This document shows, piece by piece, positions 43,431 to 52,345 of a DNA stretch of 64,000 nt (positions are counted from its first letter, which is position 1; each line of letters begins with the position of its first letter). The DNA lies in NCBI RefSeq assembly GCF_023015615.1, contig NZ_JALKAJ010000001.1:186001-250000 (forward strand), given 5' to 3'. Origin of the DNA: Qipengyuania sp. S6317L1. Lineage in GTDB: Bacteria; Pseudomonadota; Alphaproteobacteria; Sphingomonadales; Sphingomonadaceae. The translations under genes and the position numbers were made by a program. The notes beneath the pieces were generated by a model that saw only the letters and a program-made list of their open reading frames with translations, did not search any database and was not told the origin of the DNA.

Positions 43431-44668
43431 TGGAAAAATGGCTCGCCAGCTGGAGCGTCAATATAGCAATCGCGTTCACCGCGTTGCGCACCAATCTGAT
43501 GCGCTCGATCCTGACCATGCTGGGCGTTTTGATCGGGGTCTTTGCCGTTACCCTGGCCGTTGCTGTGGGCAATGGCGCACAGGTGTCGGTGATGCAGTCG
43601 ATCAACAGCTTCGGATCCAATATGGCAATCATCGTGCCCGAGCCAGATAACGAGGGAGGACGGCGATCTTTTGATCGGGGCCGCCTTACCCAGCGCGACC
43701 TGCGAGCGATCGAGCGCGAAGTGCCCGGCGTCATCGCCACCGCACCTCAATTGCGCTCGACCCTGGATCTCGTGACGCCGGGGGCGAATGCGACGACCAG
43801 CTCTGTCGGAACAACGCCTGGCTATGGCTCGATCACCCACCATCCCGCAGACCGGGGCCGTTACATCACCGAGGCAGATGTGCGGTCCGCGGCAAGGGTT
43901 TTGGTGCTGGGCCGCACCACGGCTGAAACGTTGTTCGGCGAGTTTGATCCCGTGGGCGAGAGCGTGCGCGTCGATGGCGTTCCTTTCCAGGTGATCGGCC
44001 TTCTGGAGGAGAAGGGATCGACCTTCGGCACCGACAATGACGACACGGTGGTCATGCCGATTTCGACCATGCGCCAGCGCTTTGTCGGCGATACTCTGCC
44101 CGGCCCGGACGATCTGCAACTCGCCTTCGCAGGCTTTGAAGAAGGCGCATCACTTGTTCAGGGCAAGATCGACATCACCAATGTCCTGAAAGACCGTTAC
44201 CGGGTGCGTGATGGCGAGATTAACCCGTTTCGCGTGCGCACCACGCAGGAATTTATGGAGGAAAGCCAGTTCATCACCGGCATCCTTCAGGCGGTGTTGG
44301 TTGCGATTGCCTCGATCTCGCTGCTTGTTGGCGGGATCGGCATCATGAACATCATGCTGGTCTCCGTAACAGAGCGCACGCGCGAAATTGGTCTGCGCAT
44401 GGCCTTGGGCGCGAAGCGATCTGACATTCGCAACCAGTTTCTGGTTGAGGCCGCTGTCCTGTGTGTCCTTGGCGGAGCAGTCGGCCTTGCTCTTGCATGG
44501 CTCGCCGGGACCGCGCTTACCGCTTATGCCGATTTTCCTGTGCCTATCGGAGTGGGCGTAGCCATTGGCTCGCTCATCTTCTCGGCAGTGATTGGACTCG
44601 CTTTTGGAGGCTATCCGGCAGTCCGGGCCTCGCGCCTGTCGCCAATCGAAGCGTTGAGGACCGAATAA
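43430..44668 (+). CDS. MacB/FtsX-type ABC transporter permease
   Basis: The 412-residue permease has one N-terminal membrane helix (LTMLGVLIGVFAVTLAVAVG), a large periplasmic MacB-type domain with QRDLRAIEREVPGVIATAPQ, and three C-terminal helices of the FtsX type (LLVGGIGIMNIMLVSVTERT, VLCVLGGAVGLALAWLAG, and the last near 380-400). Together with the preceding two genes it makes a tripartite exporter that may move peptides, macrolide-like compounds or lipids. The substrate is not evident. Confidence 0.92.
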   Translation: MEKWLASWSVNIAIAFTALRTNLMRSILTMLGVLIGVFAVTLAVAVGNGAQVSVMQSINSFGSNMAIIVPEPDNEGGRRSFDRGRLTQRDLRAIEREVPGVIATAPQLRSTLDLVTPGANATTSSVGTTPGYGSITHHPADRGRYITEADVRSAARVLVLGRTTAETLFGEFDPVGESVRVDGVPFQVIGLLEEKGSTFGTDNDDTVVMPISTMRQRFVGDTLPGPDDLQLAFAGFEEGASLVQGKIDITNVLKDRYRVRDGEINPFRVRTTQEFMEESQFITGILQAVLVAIASISLLVGGIGIMNIMLVSVTERTREIGLRMALGAKRSDIRNQFLVEAAVLCVLGGAVGLALAWLAGTALTAYADFPVPIGVGVAIGSLIFSAVIGLAFGGYPAVRASRLSPIEALRTE

Positions 44669-44669
44669 A

Positions 44670-45509
44670 ATGCTGACCCAAACCCACATCGATCAATTCA
44701 GCGCAAAGGGATATTGCGCAATTGAAGGTTTCAAGCGCGCGGACGAGCTTGAGGAACTGCGCGCAGCAGCAGCGGCAATCATCGAGGACTTCGATGCCGA
44801 GGGCGAGCGCGCGATCTTCACGACCAGGGACCACGCAAAAACGCGCGACGAATACTTCCTGAGCTCTGCCAATACGGTCCGCTGTTTCTTTGAAGAAGAG
44901 GCGTTCGATGCAGACGGCAAGCTTGCTCAGGACAAGGCGCTCTCGATCAACAAGATCGGTCACGCGATGCATGATCTTGATCCAGTGTTCGAACGCTTTT
45001 CACGCGATCCCAATTGCGATTTGGTTGCGAAAGGTTTGGGACAGGCAGACCCCAAGATTTACCAGTCGATGTATATCTTCAAGCAGCCGCGCATCGGGGG
45101 CGAGGTCAACTGGCATCAGGACGCGACCTTTTTCTACACCGCGCCAATTTCGGTGCTGACCTTCTGGTTTGCGATTGACGATGCGACCCTTGAAAACGGC
45201 TGCCTTTGGGTGAGCGATGAGGGTATCGAAACACCGTTGCGCCAACGCTTCTGCCTGCGTGATGGAGCGGTGGAGATGGAAACATTGTCTGATGCCCCAT
45301 GGCCAGGCGATGCTGCCGCGAAACCGCTCGAGGTCGAGGCAGGCACGTTGGTCATGCTGCACGGGCTCTTGCCGCATTACAGTCCGCCCAATCGCTCTGA
45401 AAAGGCGCGTCACGCGTTCACGCTTCATGTTTGTGATGGGGCCGCCGAATATTCACCGCTCAACTGGATACAGCGGTCCGAAGACTTCCCGTCTCGCGGG
45501 TTTTCGTAA
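44670..45509 (+). CDS. Phytanoyl-CoA dioxygenase (PhyH) family protein
   Basis: A 279-residue non-haem iron(II)/2-oxoglutarate-dependent oxygenase. Metal-binding residues are His and Asp in EVNWHQDATFF and His in LLPHYSPPNRS; the nearby Arg in KARHAFTLH fits the 2-oxoglutarate-binding position. It begins one base after the permease stop, so it is likely in the same operon, although a link to export is not obvious. It is convergent with kynU, with 12 bases between stops. Confidence 0.82.
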   Translation: MLTQTHIDQFSAKGYCAIEGFKRADELEELRAAAAAIIEDFDAEGERAIFTTRDHAKTRDEYFLSSANTVRCFFEEEAFDADGKLAQDKALSINKIGHAMHDLDPVFERFSRDPNCDLVAKGLGQADPKIYQSMYIFKQPRIGGEVNWHQDATFFYTAPISVLTFWFAIDDATLENGCLWVSDEGIETPLRQRFCLRDGAVEMETLSDAPWPGDAAAKPLEVEAGTLVMLHGLLPHYSPPNRSEKARHAFTLHVCDGAAEYSPLNWIQRSEDFPSRGFS

Positions 45510-45521
45510 GCTTCAAAGAGC

Positions 45522-46757
45522 TCAGGTCACGGCCGCTCTGGTGCGGTATTCCTCGCGGTCCCATTCTGCATCGACGCAGATCGTGCGAAGGCGGTCCACC
45601 GCCTCTGCTATATCGGCAAAGGAGATGTAGAGCGGGGTCACGCCAAAACGCATGATGTCGGGCGCGCGAAAGTCGCCGATGACATCGCGCGCTTTCAACG
45701 CCTGCATCATTTCGTAAGCATTGGGGTGGGCAAAGGCGACCTGGCTGCCGCGCTGCGTGGAATCACGCGGGCAGATAAATTCAAAACCGAACTCGCCGCA
45801 TCGCTCCTCCATCAATGTGACGAACAATTCGGTCAGTTGGCTCGACTTGGCGCGCACTCTTTCCATGTCGGCCTCCAGCATGATGTCGACGCCCTCTTCC
45901 AAGGCCGCGAGGCCAAGAACCGGGGGAGTGCCACATTGGAAACGATCAATGCCGTGCGCCGGTTTGAAATCGCCATCAAAATCGAAGGGCGCGGCATGGC
46001 CGAACCAGCCCGACAGAACCGGGTCCGCCTGGTGGTTACGCTTTGCCGCGAACAGGAAAGCGGGCGCGCCCGGGCCGCCGTTCAGGAATTTATAGCCGCA
46101 GCCCACAGCAAAATCGGCTTTCGCACCATTCAGATCGACTTCGATTGCGCCGGTCGAATGGCTAAGGTCCCAGACGGTGAGCACACCTTTTGCGTGAGCC
46201 TTCGCGGTGATCTTCGCCATATCGCGGATGCGCGAGGTCTTGTAATGCACCTGCGTCAGCAACAGCACGGCCACGTCTTCATCGAGAGCGTCGAGCACAT
46301 CCTCGGGCGCGACTTCGCGGCATTGAAGCGCGCCGCCAGAAAAGCGCGCGAGCCCTTGCATCATGTAATTGTCGGTCGGGAAATTGCCGGTTTCGGTGAG
46401 CAGGACGCTGCGTCCCTTTTGCAGGGAAAGCGCAGCGGTAAGCGCCTTGAAGATGTTGATCGAGGTGCTTTCGCCAGCGATTATTTCGCCCGGCTCTGCG
46501 CCCAGAAGCTGCGCGATCTTGTCACCGATGCGGGTCGGCGCGTTAATCCAATCCGCGCCAAGCCAGGAAGTGATTAAACCCTCCGCCCACTCATCATTGA
46601 TGGTCGTGTTCATGCGGGCAATCGTGCGCTTGGGCAGCACACCAAGCGAATTGCCGTCGAGGTAGATAAGGCCATCGCGGATCACGAATTCATCGCGAAA
46701 CCCGCCAAGCGGATCGGCTGCATCCATGGCAACGATATCGGCGGTGGTAATCGTCAT
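45522..46757 (-). CDS. kynU: Kynureninase
   Basis: A 411-residue PLP enzyme that splits kynurenine into anthranilate and alanine. The Schiff-base lysine is in VGCGYKFLNGGPGAPAF, preceded by VWDLSHSTGAIEVDLNGA; the start region has YLDGNSLG. It is the last gene of a four-gene minus-strand operon and overlaps kynB by 4 bases. Confidence 0.95.
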   Translation of the reverse strand: MTITTADIVAMDAADPLGGFRDEFVIRDGLIYLDGNSLGVLPKRTIARMNTTINDEWAEGLITSWLGADWINAPTRIGDKIAQLLGAEPGEIIAGESTSINIFKALTAALSLQKGRSVLLTETGNFPTDNYMMQGLARFSGGALQCREVAPEDVLDALDEDVAVLLLTQVHYKTSRIRDMAKITAKAHAKGVLTVWDLSHSTGAIEVDLNGAKADFAVGCGYKFLNGGPGAPAFLFAAKRNHQADPVLSGWFGHAAPFDFDGDFKPAHGIDRFQCGTPPVLGLAALEEGVDIMLEADMERVRAKSSQLTELFVTLMEERCGEFGFEFICPRDSTQRGSQVAFAHPNAYEMMQALKARDVIGDFRAPDIMRFGVTPLYISFADIAEAVDRLRTICVDAEWDREEYRTRAAVT

Positions 46758-47389
46758 TTCGCCAACTCTCTCAAAACCGCACGAACAGGGCTCGCATCGG
46801 CACCCTCCAGCGGCAGGGGCAGGGCGATAAGCTCATATTCGCCCGGTGCAATGTCATCGAGCACCAGCCCTTCGAGGATGCGCATATCGCCTTTGAGTAC
46901 CTCGTGATGGGCATCCATCGTTTTCGAGTTTTGCGGATCGAGCGAGGGCGTATCGACCCCGATCAAGACCGCTCCTGCTTCGCGCAACCGGGCGATGACC
47001 GCGGGCGCGATGGCTTTGAAATTCTCATCCCATGTATCATGCGGGAAGCTATTGTAGGTTCTGAAGATAACGCGCGTGGCCCCTTCCAGAACCGCCCAGT
47101 CGCAATCGCTTGCTTCCACCCGCTCGCCTGCATGTCGAACGTCAGCAACCACGCAAGGTCCGACGTAGGCCGCCAATGACGAGCCTGCACTGTCGACGCC
47201 GTCATCGCAATAATGCACCGGCGCATCGGCGTGGGTGCCAGCGTGCAGCGGCATGGTGACCTCGCCGATATTGACCGGGCAATCGGGGCCCATTTGCACA
47301 TTGCGTTTCACCACAAGGTCGGGCTCGCCCGGCCAGAGCGGGGTCTTTGTGCCCAGCCTTTGTGTAATATCCCAAAGCTTAGTGGCCAT
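46754..47389 (-). CDS. kynB: Arylformamidase (kynurenine formamidase)
   Basis: About 211 residues from ATG 47389 (MATKLWDI); the open frame runs to 47422. It is a metal-dependent cyclase-like hydrolase with ITQRLGTKTPLWPGEPDL and the metal-ligand block LHAGTHADAPVHYCDDG. It removes the formyl group of N-formylkynurenine, the product of KynA. It overlaps kynA at its start and kynU at its end. Confidence 0.93.
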   Translation of the reverse strand: MATKLWDITQRLGTKTPLWPGEPDLVVKRNVQMGPDCPVNIGEVTMPLHAGTHADAPVHYCDDGVDSAGSSLAAYVGPCVVADVRHAGERVEASDCDWAVLEGATRVIFRTYNSFPHDTWDENFKAIAPAVIARLREAGAVLIGVDTPSLDPQNSKTMDAHHEVLKGDMRILEGLVLDDIAPGEYELIALPLPLEGADASPVRAVLRELAK

Positions 47390-48320
47390 AAGGGCACTCT
47401 TCTCCGTTGCGAGGGGCCTCATCGGCGTAATTGCCGCCTTCTTTGGGCGCCGTAATTCGGGTGCGCATCGACCACAGTTCGGGGAAGAAGGGAAGGTCCA
47501 AAGCCTTGACCAGATAGTTCACCCCTGACGAACCGCCCGTGCCCACCTTGTGTCCGATCACGCGGGAGACGGTCTTCATGTGCTTGAAGCGCCACTCCTG
47601 AAAGTAATACTCGACCGCAGTGACCTTTTCAGCGAGGGTGTAGAGGTCCCAGTGGTCGCCGGGGTTGGTGTAGATTTGCAGCCAGGCGTTCTCGACCTGC
47701 TCTGACGGTTCGTAGCTTTGCGAGAAATCGCGTGTCAGCTTGTCGTCGGGAATATCAAACCCGCGCCGCGCGAGCAGCGCGAGGAGTTCGTCATAGAGCG
47801 ATGGCGCGTGCAGCACCTCTTCCAAGGCCGCGCGGCGATCTTCATCGTCATTGTGGATCAGCACAAGGTCTGCGCGTTTGAGGCCGAGGCAGAATTCGAG
47901 TGTGCGGTACTGGTGCGACTGAAAACCGGATGCCTTGCGCAAGAACCCGCGGAAGGTGAGAAAATCGTGCGGGCTAAGCGTTGCCAGCACCTCCCACGAA
48001 TGAACCATATGGCGCAGCACCGTCGCAATCCGGTCCAGCGTCTTCTCCGCCTCGCCGGGCTCATCAGCGCGCAGATGCTCCATCGCGACGTTCGCCTCGT
48101 GGGTCGCCAGCTTGATCCAAAGCTCCATCGTCTGGTGCATGATGATGAAGAGCATTTCGTCGGGCTTATCCGACACCGGCATCTGGCTCTGCAAGAGGGC
48201 GTCGGTCTGGATGTGGCGCGCATAGGACAGGCCGCGGTCCCATTGGATCGTCTCGCCATCAATCTCGGCCTCGAAGGTTTCGACCCCGTCTTCCATGGTT
48301 TTCCTGATGGTCACGCGCAT
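47379..48320 (-). CDS. kynA: Tryptophan 2,3-dioxygenase
   Basis: A 313-residue haem enzyme opening the indole ring of tryptophan. Conserved parts are DEMLFIIMHQTMELWIKL, SGFQSHQYRTLEFCLG and VIGHKVGTGGSSGVNYL; the first holds the substrate-binding helix and haem-side residues. The frame starts at MRVTIRKTM, with another ATG eight codons later. It overlaps phhA by 10 bases. Confidence 0.95.
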   Translation of the reverse strand: MRVTIRKTMEDGVETFEAEIDGETIQWDRGLSYARHIQTDALLQSQMPVSDKPDEMLFIIMHQTMELWIKLATHEANVAMEHLRADEPGEAEKTLDRIATVLRHMVHSWEVLATLSPHDFLTFRGFLRKASGFQSHQYRTLEFCLGLKRADLVLIHNDDEDRRAALEEVLHAPSLYDELLALLARRGFDIPDDKLTRDFSQSYEPSEQVENAWLQIYTNPGDHWDLYTLAEKVTAVEYYFQEWRFKHMKTVSRVIGHKVGTGGSSGVNYLVKALDLPFFPELWSMRTRITAPKEGGNYADEAPRNGEECPYGH

Positions 48321-49204
48321 TCTCCTTGAGACGGGCTCATAACATAGGGCCGGTCGCCTGGCGCGGCCTCGCCAATCGGGATCAGTGGCAAATCGCGCAC
48401 CTCGTCATAGACATGGGCGAGGCTGGTCGTCTCCATCTCTTCGAGCAATGCCTCAAAACTCTCGATCACGAAATAGGTCGGCTGGAATTCGTCAAACGGC
48501 CAATCGGTCCGCATGAGGCGAGGCAGGTCGAATTGCAGGCGGCGGGGAGTATTGCTGGTGAGCGCATGGACCGCCTCGGCATGGCTCGACATGAGGCCAG
48601 CGCCATAGGCGCGCAGCTCGCCACGCTGTTTGATGAGGCCGAACTCGACCGTATGGAGGTATAGGCGCCCCAGCCAATCGGACATGCCGAGGCGCTCCGC
48701 CCTGATCCCCGCTCTGCCATAGGCGGACATGAATTCGCCAAAGGCGGGGTCGATGAACATCGGCATATGGCCAAAGACATCGTGGAACATATCGGGCTCG
48801 TCGCTATAGTCGAAGGAGGGGCCTTGGCGCAGGAAGTTGGCGACCGGGAACCTGCGTTCGCTAAGCATCTTGAAGAACGGCTCGTTCGGGATCACTCCGG
48901 GCACGGCGACCACTTCCCAGCCGGTGAGTGAGCGCAGGCGATCATTCCACTTGGCAAACTCGGGCACGCCCATGCGATCAAGCTCGAGCGCGCGCACCCC
49001 GTCAAGGAATGTATCGCAGGCGAGCCCTTCAAGAGCCTTGGCCTGACGGGCGGCAAATTCGCTCCATCGCTGGTGGTCGGACGCGGAGAATTGCTCCCAG
49101 TTCTGGGGCATGGACCAGTCGGGATTTGCACCTTCGGGAGGGGCGGCGTGGGGAGGGGTTTCGTTCATAAAATCCATCTTGGGACGAGGGGTCGTGAACG
49201 ACAT
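48311..49204 (-). CDS. phhA: Phenylalanine 4-monooxygenase
   Basis: About 297 residues from ATG 49204; starts at 49177 or 49168 are possible and no ribosome binding site decides between them. Iron ligands are the two His in MFHDVFGHMPMFIDP and a Glu in FGLIKQRGELRAYG or the preceding HTVEFG. It makes tyrosine from phenylalanine with tetrahydropterin. Being first in an operon with tryptophan-degrading genes is unusual. No pterin-carbinolamine dehydratase (phhB) is seen nearby. Confidence 0.93.
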   Translation of the reverse strand: MSFTTPRPKMDFMNETPPHAAPPEGANPDWSMPQNWEQFSASDHQRWSEFAARQAKALEGLACDTFLDGVRALELDRMGVPEFAKWNDRLRSLTGWEVVAVPGVIPNEPFFKMLSERRFPVANFLRQGPSFDYSDEPDMFHDVFGHMPMFIDPAFGEFMSAYGRAGIRAERLGMSDWLGRLYLHTVEFGLIKQRGELRAYGAGLMSSHAEAVHALTSNTPRRLQFDLPRLMRTDWPFDEFQPTYFVIESFEALLEEMETTSLAHVYDEVRDLPLIPIGEAAPGDRPYVMSPSQGECA

Positions 49205-49264
49205 GTGATAAACTGCTTTGGCAGGGATATTGTTTCTAAAATGCCCTGAAACGGCTCTCATGAA

Positions 49265-49345
49265 GAACAATAGGCCATTGAACACCTCTCTACAGGACCA
49301 ATGTTCTGTTCATACATCGACGCAATTGCTATGCTTGTTCAATGG
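49265..49345. promoter_or_regulatory. Divergent control region, phhA-kyn operon / Lrp regulator
   Basis: The region carries CCATTGAACA (49275-49284) and its exact inverse TGTTCAATGG (49336-49345), whose second arm covers the lrp start codon. Additional TGTTC half-sites lie at 49302 and 49307 and a GAACA at 49265. The arrangement suggests binding of the adjacent Lrp protein to control itself and the operon. Confidence 0.45.
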
Positions 49346-49800
49346 ACAGGATCGACCACAAAATCGTCGCCTTGCTTGAGCGCGACGGGCGCATTTCCTT
49401 TGCCGATCTGGCAGAGCAGGTGGGCCTTTCCAAAACGCCGTGCTGGAACCGCGTGCAACGGCTGCGCGAAACGGGCGTGATCGCCGGCTTCACGGCGCAG
49501 CTTGACCCGGCATCGCTCGGCCTTGGCGTCCAGTGCTATATCTCGGTCACCATCGGGTTCGACGCGCACGCCGATTTCGAGGCCGCCGTGTGCGAGCACC
49601 GCGCCATCACCGAATGTCACACCACGGCTGGCTCAAGCGATTATCTCCTGCGCGTTTATGCAGCATCGGTCGAACATCTCGATGAACTCTTGCGCCACGA
49701 AATTTCCAAGCTGCCCGGTGTCCAATCGAGCGAGACAACCATCTGCCTCAAAACGATCAAGGCCAGTGGCTCGCTTGCCGATCTGTCAACCGCGCTTTGA
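49342..49800 (+). CDS. Lrp/AsnC family transcriptional regulator
   Basis: A 152-residue regulator with an N-terminal winged HTH (DRIDHKIVALLERDGRISFA, AEQVGLSKTPCWNRVQRLRE) and a RAM effector domain (HTTAGSSDYLLRVYA). It is divergent from phhA, so it is the natural candidate for control of the aromatic amino-acid operon, probably responding to Phe, Tyr or Trp. The effector is inferred. Confidence 0.9.
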   Translation: MDRIDHKIVALLERDGRISFADLAEQVGLSKTPCWNRVQRLRETGVIAGFTAQLDPASLGLGVQCYISVTIGFDAHADFEAAVCEHRAITECHTTAGSSDYLLRVYAASVEHLDELLRHEISKLPGVQSSETTICLKTIKASGSLADLSTAL

Positions 49801-49813
49801 CCGGCAATGGTTT

Positions 49814-50266
49814 TCAGAGCCAGCGCCTGACCCGCGTTTTGTAGCTTTCGTAATCAGCGCCGAAAATTTCCGATAGGCGCGCTTCTTCGGGCATGATCTG
49901 GAACACCGTGATGTACCCCACGAATGCGATGAGGACGATCACATTCACGGGCGAACCCAGCCAGACCGCAACGCCGATCAGGATGAACAGCATCCCCACA
50001 TACATCGGATTTCGCGTGTAGCGATAAAGCCCTGTGACAACGAGGCTCGATGCTTTTTCCGGAGCTAGGGGCGTGACGGTTGTCTTGGCTTTTCTAAAGG
50101 CCCCGACCGAGACAAGGTCAATAGCCAGCCCCGCCACGATAAAGGCGCAGGCAACAAGCGTCTGGAAAGAGAAGGCGAGGCGTGTCTGGGACAGGAAATG
50201 CGCGATGCCCCACATGGCAAGCGCGCAAAGGGCGGCGACAATGGGGGGAGGTATCAGCAGTTTCAT
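49814..50266 (-). CDS. Isoprenylcysteine methyltransferase (ICMT/PEMT-like) family membrane protein
   Basis: A 150-residue integral membrane methyltransferase with four to five helices and the C-terminal block VVTGLYRYTRNPMYVGMLFI plus MPEEARLSEIFGADYESYKT. Both blocks fit the SAM-binding motif of small ICMT-like enzymes. The real acceptor (lipid, thiol or small molecule) is not evident. Convergent with the lrp gene, and 27 bases from the next methyltransferase. Confidence 0.8.
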   Translation of the reverse strand: MKLLIPPPIVAALCALAMWGIAHFLSQTRLAFSFQTLVACAFIVAGLAIDLVSVGAFRKAKTTVTPLAPEKASSLVVTGLYRYTRNPMYVGMLFILIGVAVWLGSPVNVIVLIAFVGYITVFQIMPEEARLSEIFGADYESYKTRVRRWL

Positions 50267-50293
50267 CTCAATTCCTCGCCTTTGGCTCCCGCG

Positions 50294-50917
50294 CTATTCG
50301 GGCCGCCGCGCCACAAGATCGATCAGCGCCGACATGCCCTCGTGACCGTTCCCTTCGCTGACTTGCGCATCATAGCTTTCAAGATGCTCGATTTCGAGCG
50401 CTTCGAACCCTTCGCGAAGGATCGCCTCGGTGTACATGTTCTCCGCCGTGGGTGGCCCGCCGGTGCCGTAATCCAATTGCTCGGGGCGATACCCCTCCAG
50501 CAGCAAGAGGCCGCCGGGCTTCAATGCCTTGGCCATCCGTTCAAACAGACGATCGCGCAAGGGCGGGGCGGCGAACTGGATGAAGATACCGACCACGGCG
50601 TCAAAGGCGTTTTCGGGCCAGTCCCAGCTTGCCAGATCGGCGTGGATGAAATGAACCTCGACACCGCTTTTTGCTGCCAGCCTTTCGGCTTTTTCAATCG
50701 CGCGCGGCGAAATATCGGTCGCTGTCACCTTGTGCCCGTGCCTTGCGAGAAAGACGCTGTTGCGCCCTTCGCCATCGGCAATCGCAAGCACGCGCGAAGT
50801 TTCTTTCAGGCGGTGCGCCTCTCTTGTGAGAAAGGCGTTGGGCTGCGTGCCGAAGACATAATCCTCGCTTGAAAAACGTTCGTCCCAGAACGCCTGACCG
50901 TCAATCGCATCAGCCAT
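50294..50917 (-). CDS. Class I SAM-dependent methyltransferase
   Basis: About 207 residues from ATG 50917; the frame extends to 51175 inside the previous gene. It carries motif I VLAIADGEGRNSVFLARHGH, the acidic ribose-binding residue in VTATDISPRAI, and a further conserved stretch VHFIHADLASWDWP. The N-terminal FWDERFSSEDYVFGTQPNAF is typical of TehB/thiol-methyltransferase-like proteins. Its start overlaps the stop of the persulfide dioxygenase-rhodanese gene, so a role in sulfur or chalcogen detoxification is possible but unproven. Confidence 0.8.
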   Translation of the reverse strand: MADAIDGQAFWDERFSSEDYVFGTQPNAFLTREAHRLKETSRVLAIADGEGRNSVFLARHGHKVTATDISPRAIEKAERLAAKSGVEVHFIHADLASWDWPENAFDAVVGIFIQFAAPPLRDRLFERMAKALKPGGLLLLEGYRPEQLDYGTGGPPTAENMYTEAILREGFEALEIEHLESYDAQVSEGNGHEGMSALIDLVARRPE

Positions 50918-52262
50918 TCGCTGCCTTCCATGCGCCCATTGATCCAAGATAGACATCAATATTGCCAAATCCCCGACTTGCAAGCCAGCCTGCCGCGACG
51001 GTGGCGCGCATCCCGCTTGCGCACATGAGGGTGTAGGATTTGTCCTTGTCGAGCGTGCTCCACCGTTCGTTGAGTTCGCCAACATAGATGTGCATGGAAC
51101 CCTCGATTGCAGCGGCTTCGCGCTCGTCCGCGTCGCGCACATCGAGCAGGGTCCACTCGCGCTCAGAACCCTCAAGCCGTGATTTGACCGTATCGGTATC
51201 GACCATGGGGATCGTGTTCATGGCAACGCCATTGGCCGCGGCCGGCACAACGCCATTGTAACCGCCGATAACATTGTCGAGCCCGATGCGGGTGAGGTGC
51301 GACATGGCGCTGGAAAGCTGTCCCTCGTCCGATCCCACGAGAAGGATCGTCTCGCCCTCGCGGATGAACCAGCCGGCGAAGGCGGAAATCATGCCGACGG
51401 GAAGGCACATCGAGCCGGGAAAATGAGCGCCCGCATAGGCAAGCGGTTCGCGCAGGTCGATCACATGGTCGGCTGTTGCACCGCGCATTTCGGACAGTGT
51501 CAGCCGTTTTGGCCGGACCACGCGAGGGGCGGCTTGCGCCCCTTCGATGTTCAAGCGTTCCATCAGGCGGAAATAGGGCGGCTGGTAATGATTCTCGGCG
51601 ATCTTGGCCTCGATAAACGCCTCGCGTTCGCCAATCTGCAAGCGCGGGTTATTGCGGCGTTCGTGCCCGATGGTCGAAAATTCACGCTCCGCCATGCCCG
51701 AGCCGCAGACAGAGCCCGCCCCGTGCGCAGGGTAGAGGATGGCCTGATCGCCGAGTGCGAGCAGCTTTTGCAGCGAATCGTAAAGGAGGCCTGCGACCTC
51801 GCGCTTGCGGTCGGGGTAAAAGTCGGTGCGCCCGACATCGCCCACGAACAGCGCATCGCCCGTGAATACCCCCACCGGACCATCGGCATATTCGCGGTCA
51901 TGGATGACAAAGGCGAGGTGATCGTCGGTGTGACCCGGTGTCTCCAGCACCTCGATGGTTAGCTGTCCGATTTCGAAGGTGTCGCCTTCGCGCGCTGTTT
52001 GCGCAAAAGCAATTTCGCCCGCTGCATTGGGGCCGTGCAGCACCTTTGCGCCTGTCATTTCAGCGAGAATGGGGGAGCCTGTGATAAGGTCCTCATTACG
52101 GTGGGTTTCGAAGATATGGGTAATCTCCAGCCCCTCGGCGCGCGCTTTTTCAAGATAGATTTCGCAATCGCGCCGCGGATCAATCACCGCCGCCTTGCCG
52201 CCGGACCCGATAAGGTAGGACAGGTGCGAGAGGCCGGGTGTTTTGATCTTTTCGAGAAGCAT
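50910..52262 (-). CDS. Persulfide dioxygenase-rhodanese fusion (ETHE1-like)
   Basis: A 450-residue protein: an MBL-fold domain (1-250) and two rhodanese-like domains (about 255-350 and 355-450). The MBL motif reads THRNEDL instead of THxHxDH, so two ligands of the second metal site are lost. The three residues matching ETHE1's single iron (His of THRNED, His of TPGHTDDH, Asp of FTGDALFV) remain. The second rhodanese domain has a reactive-loop cysteine (LMCASGMRAT); the first has no cysteine there. Likely role: oxidise glutathione persulfide and transfer the sulfur. Confidence 0.85.
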   Translation of the reverse strand: MLLEKIKTPGLSHLSYLIGSGGKAAVIDPRRDCEIYLEKARAEGLEITHIFETHRNEDLITGSPILAEMTGAKVLHGPNAAGEIAFAQTAREGDTFEIGQLTIEVLETPGHTDDHLAFVIHDREYADGPVGVFTGDALFVGDVGRTDFYPDRKREVAGLLYDSLQKLLALGDQAILYPAHGAGSVCGSGMAEREFSTIGHERRNNPRLQIGEREAFIEAKIAENHYQPPYFRLMERLNIEGAQAAPRVVRPKRLTLSEMRGATADHVIDLREPLAYAGAHFPGSMCLPVGMISAFAGWFIREGETILLVGSDEGQLSSAMSHLTRIGLDNVIGGYNGVVPAAANGVAMNTIPMVDTDTVKSRLEGSEREWTLLDVRDADEREAAAIEGSMHIYVGELNERWSTLDKDKSYTLMCASGMRATVAAGWLASRGFGNIDVYLGSMGAWKAANG

Positions 52263-52345
52263 GGCGGATTTCCTGTTTGCAAATTGTCTTTATTGTCGAA
52301 CACCTAGGGGCACAGGCGCGTTCCATTCGGGCAGAGTGCCAGTGT

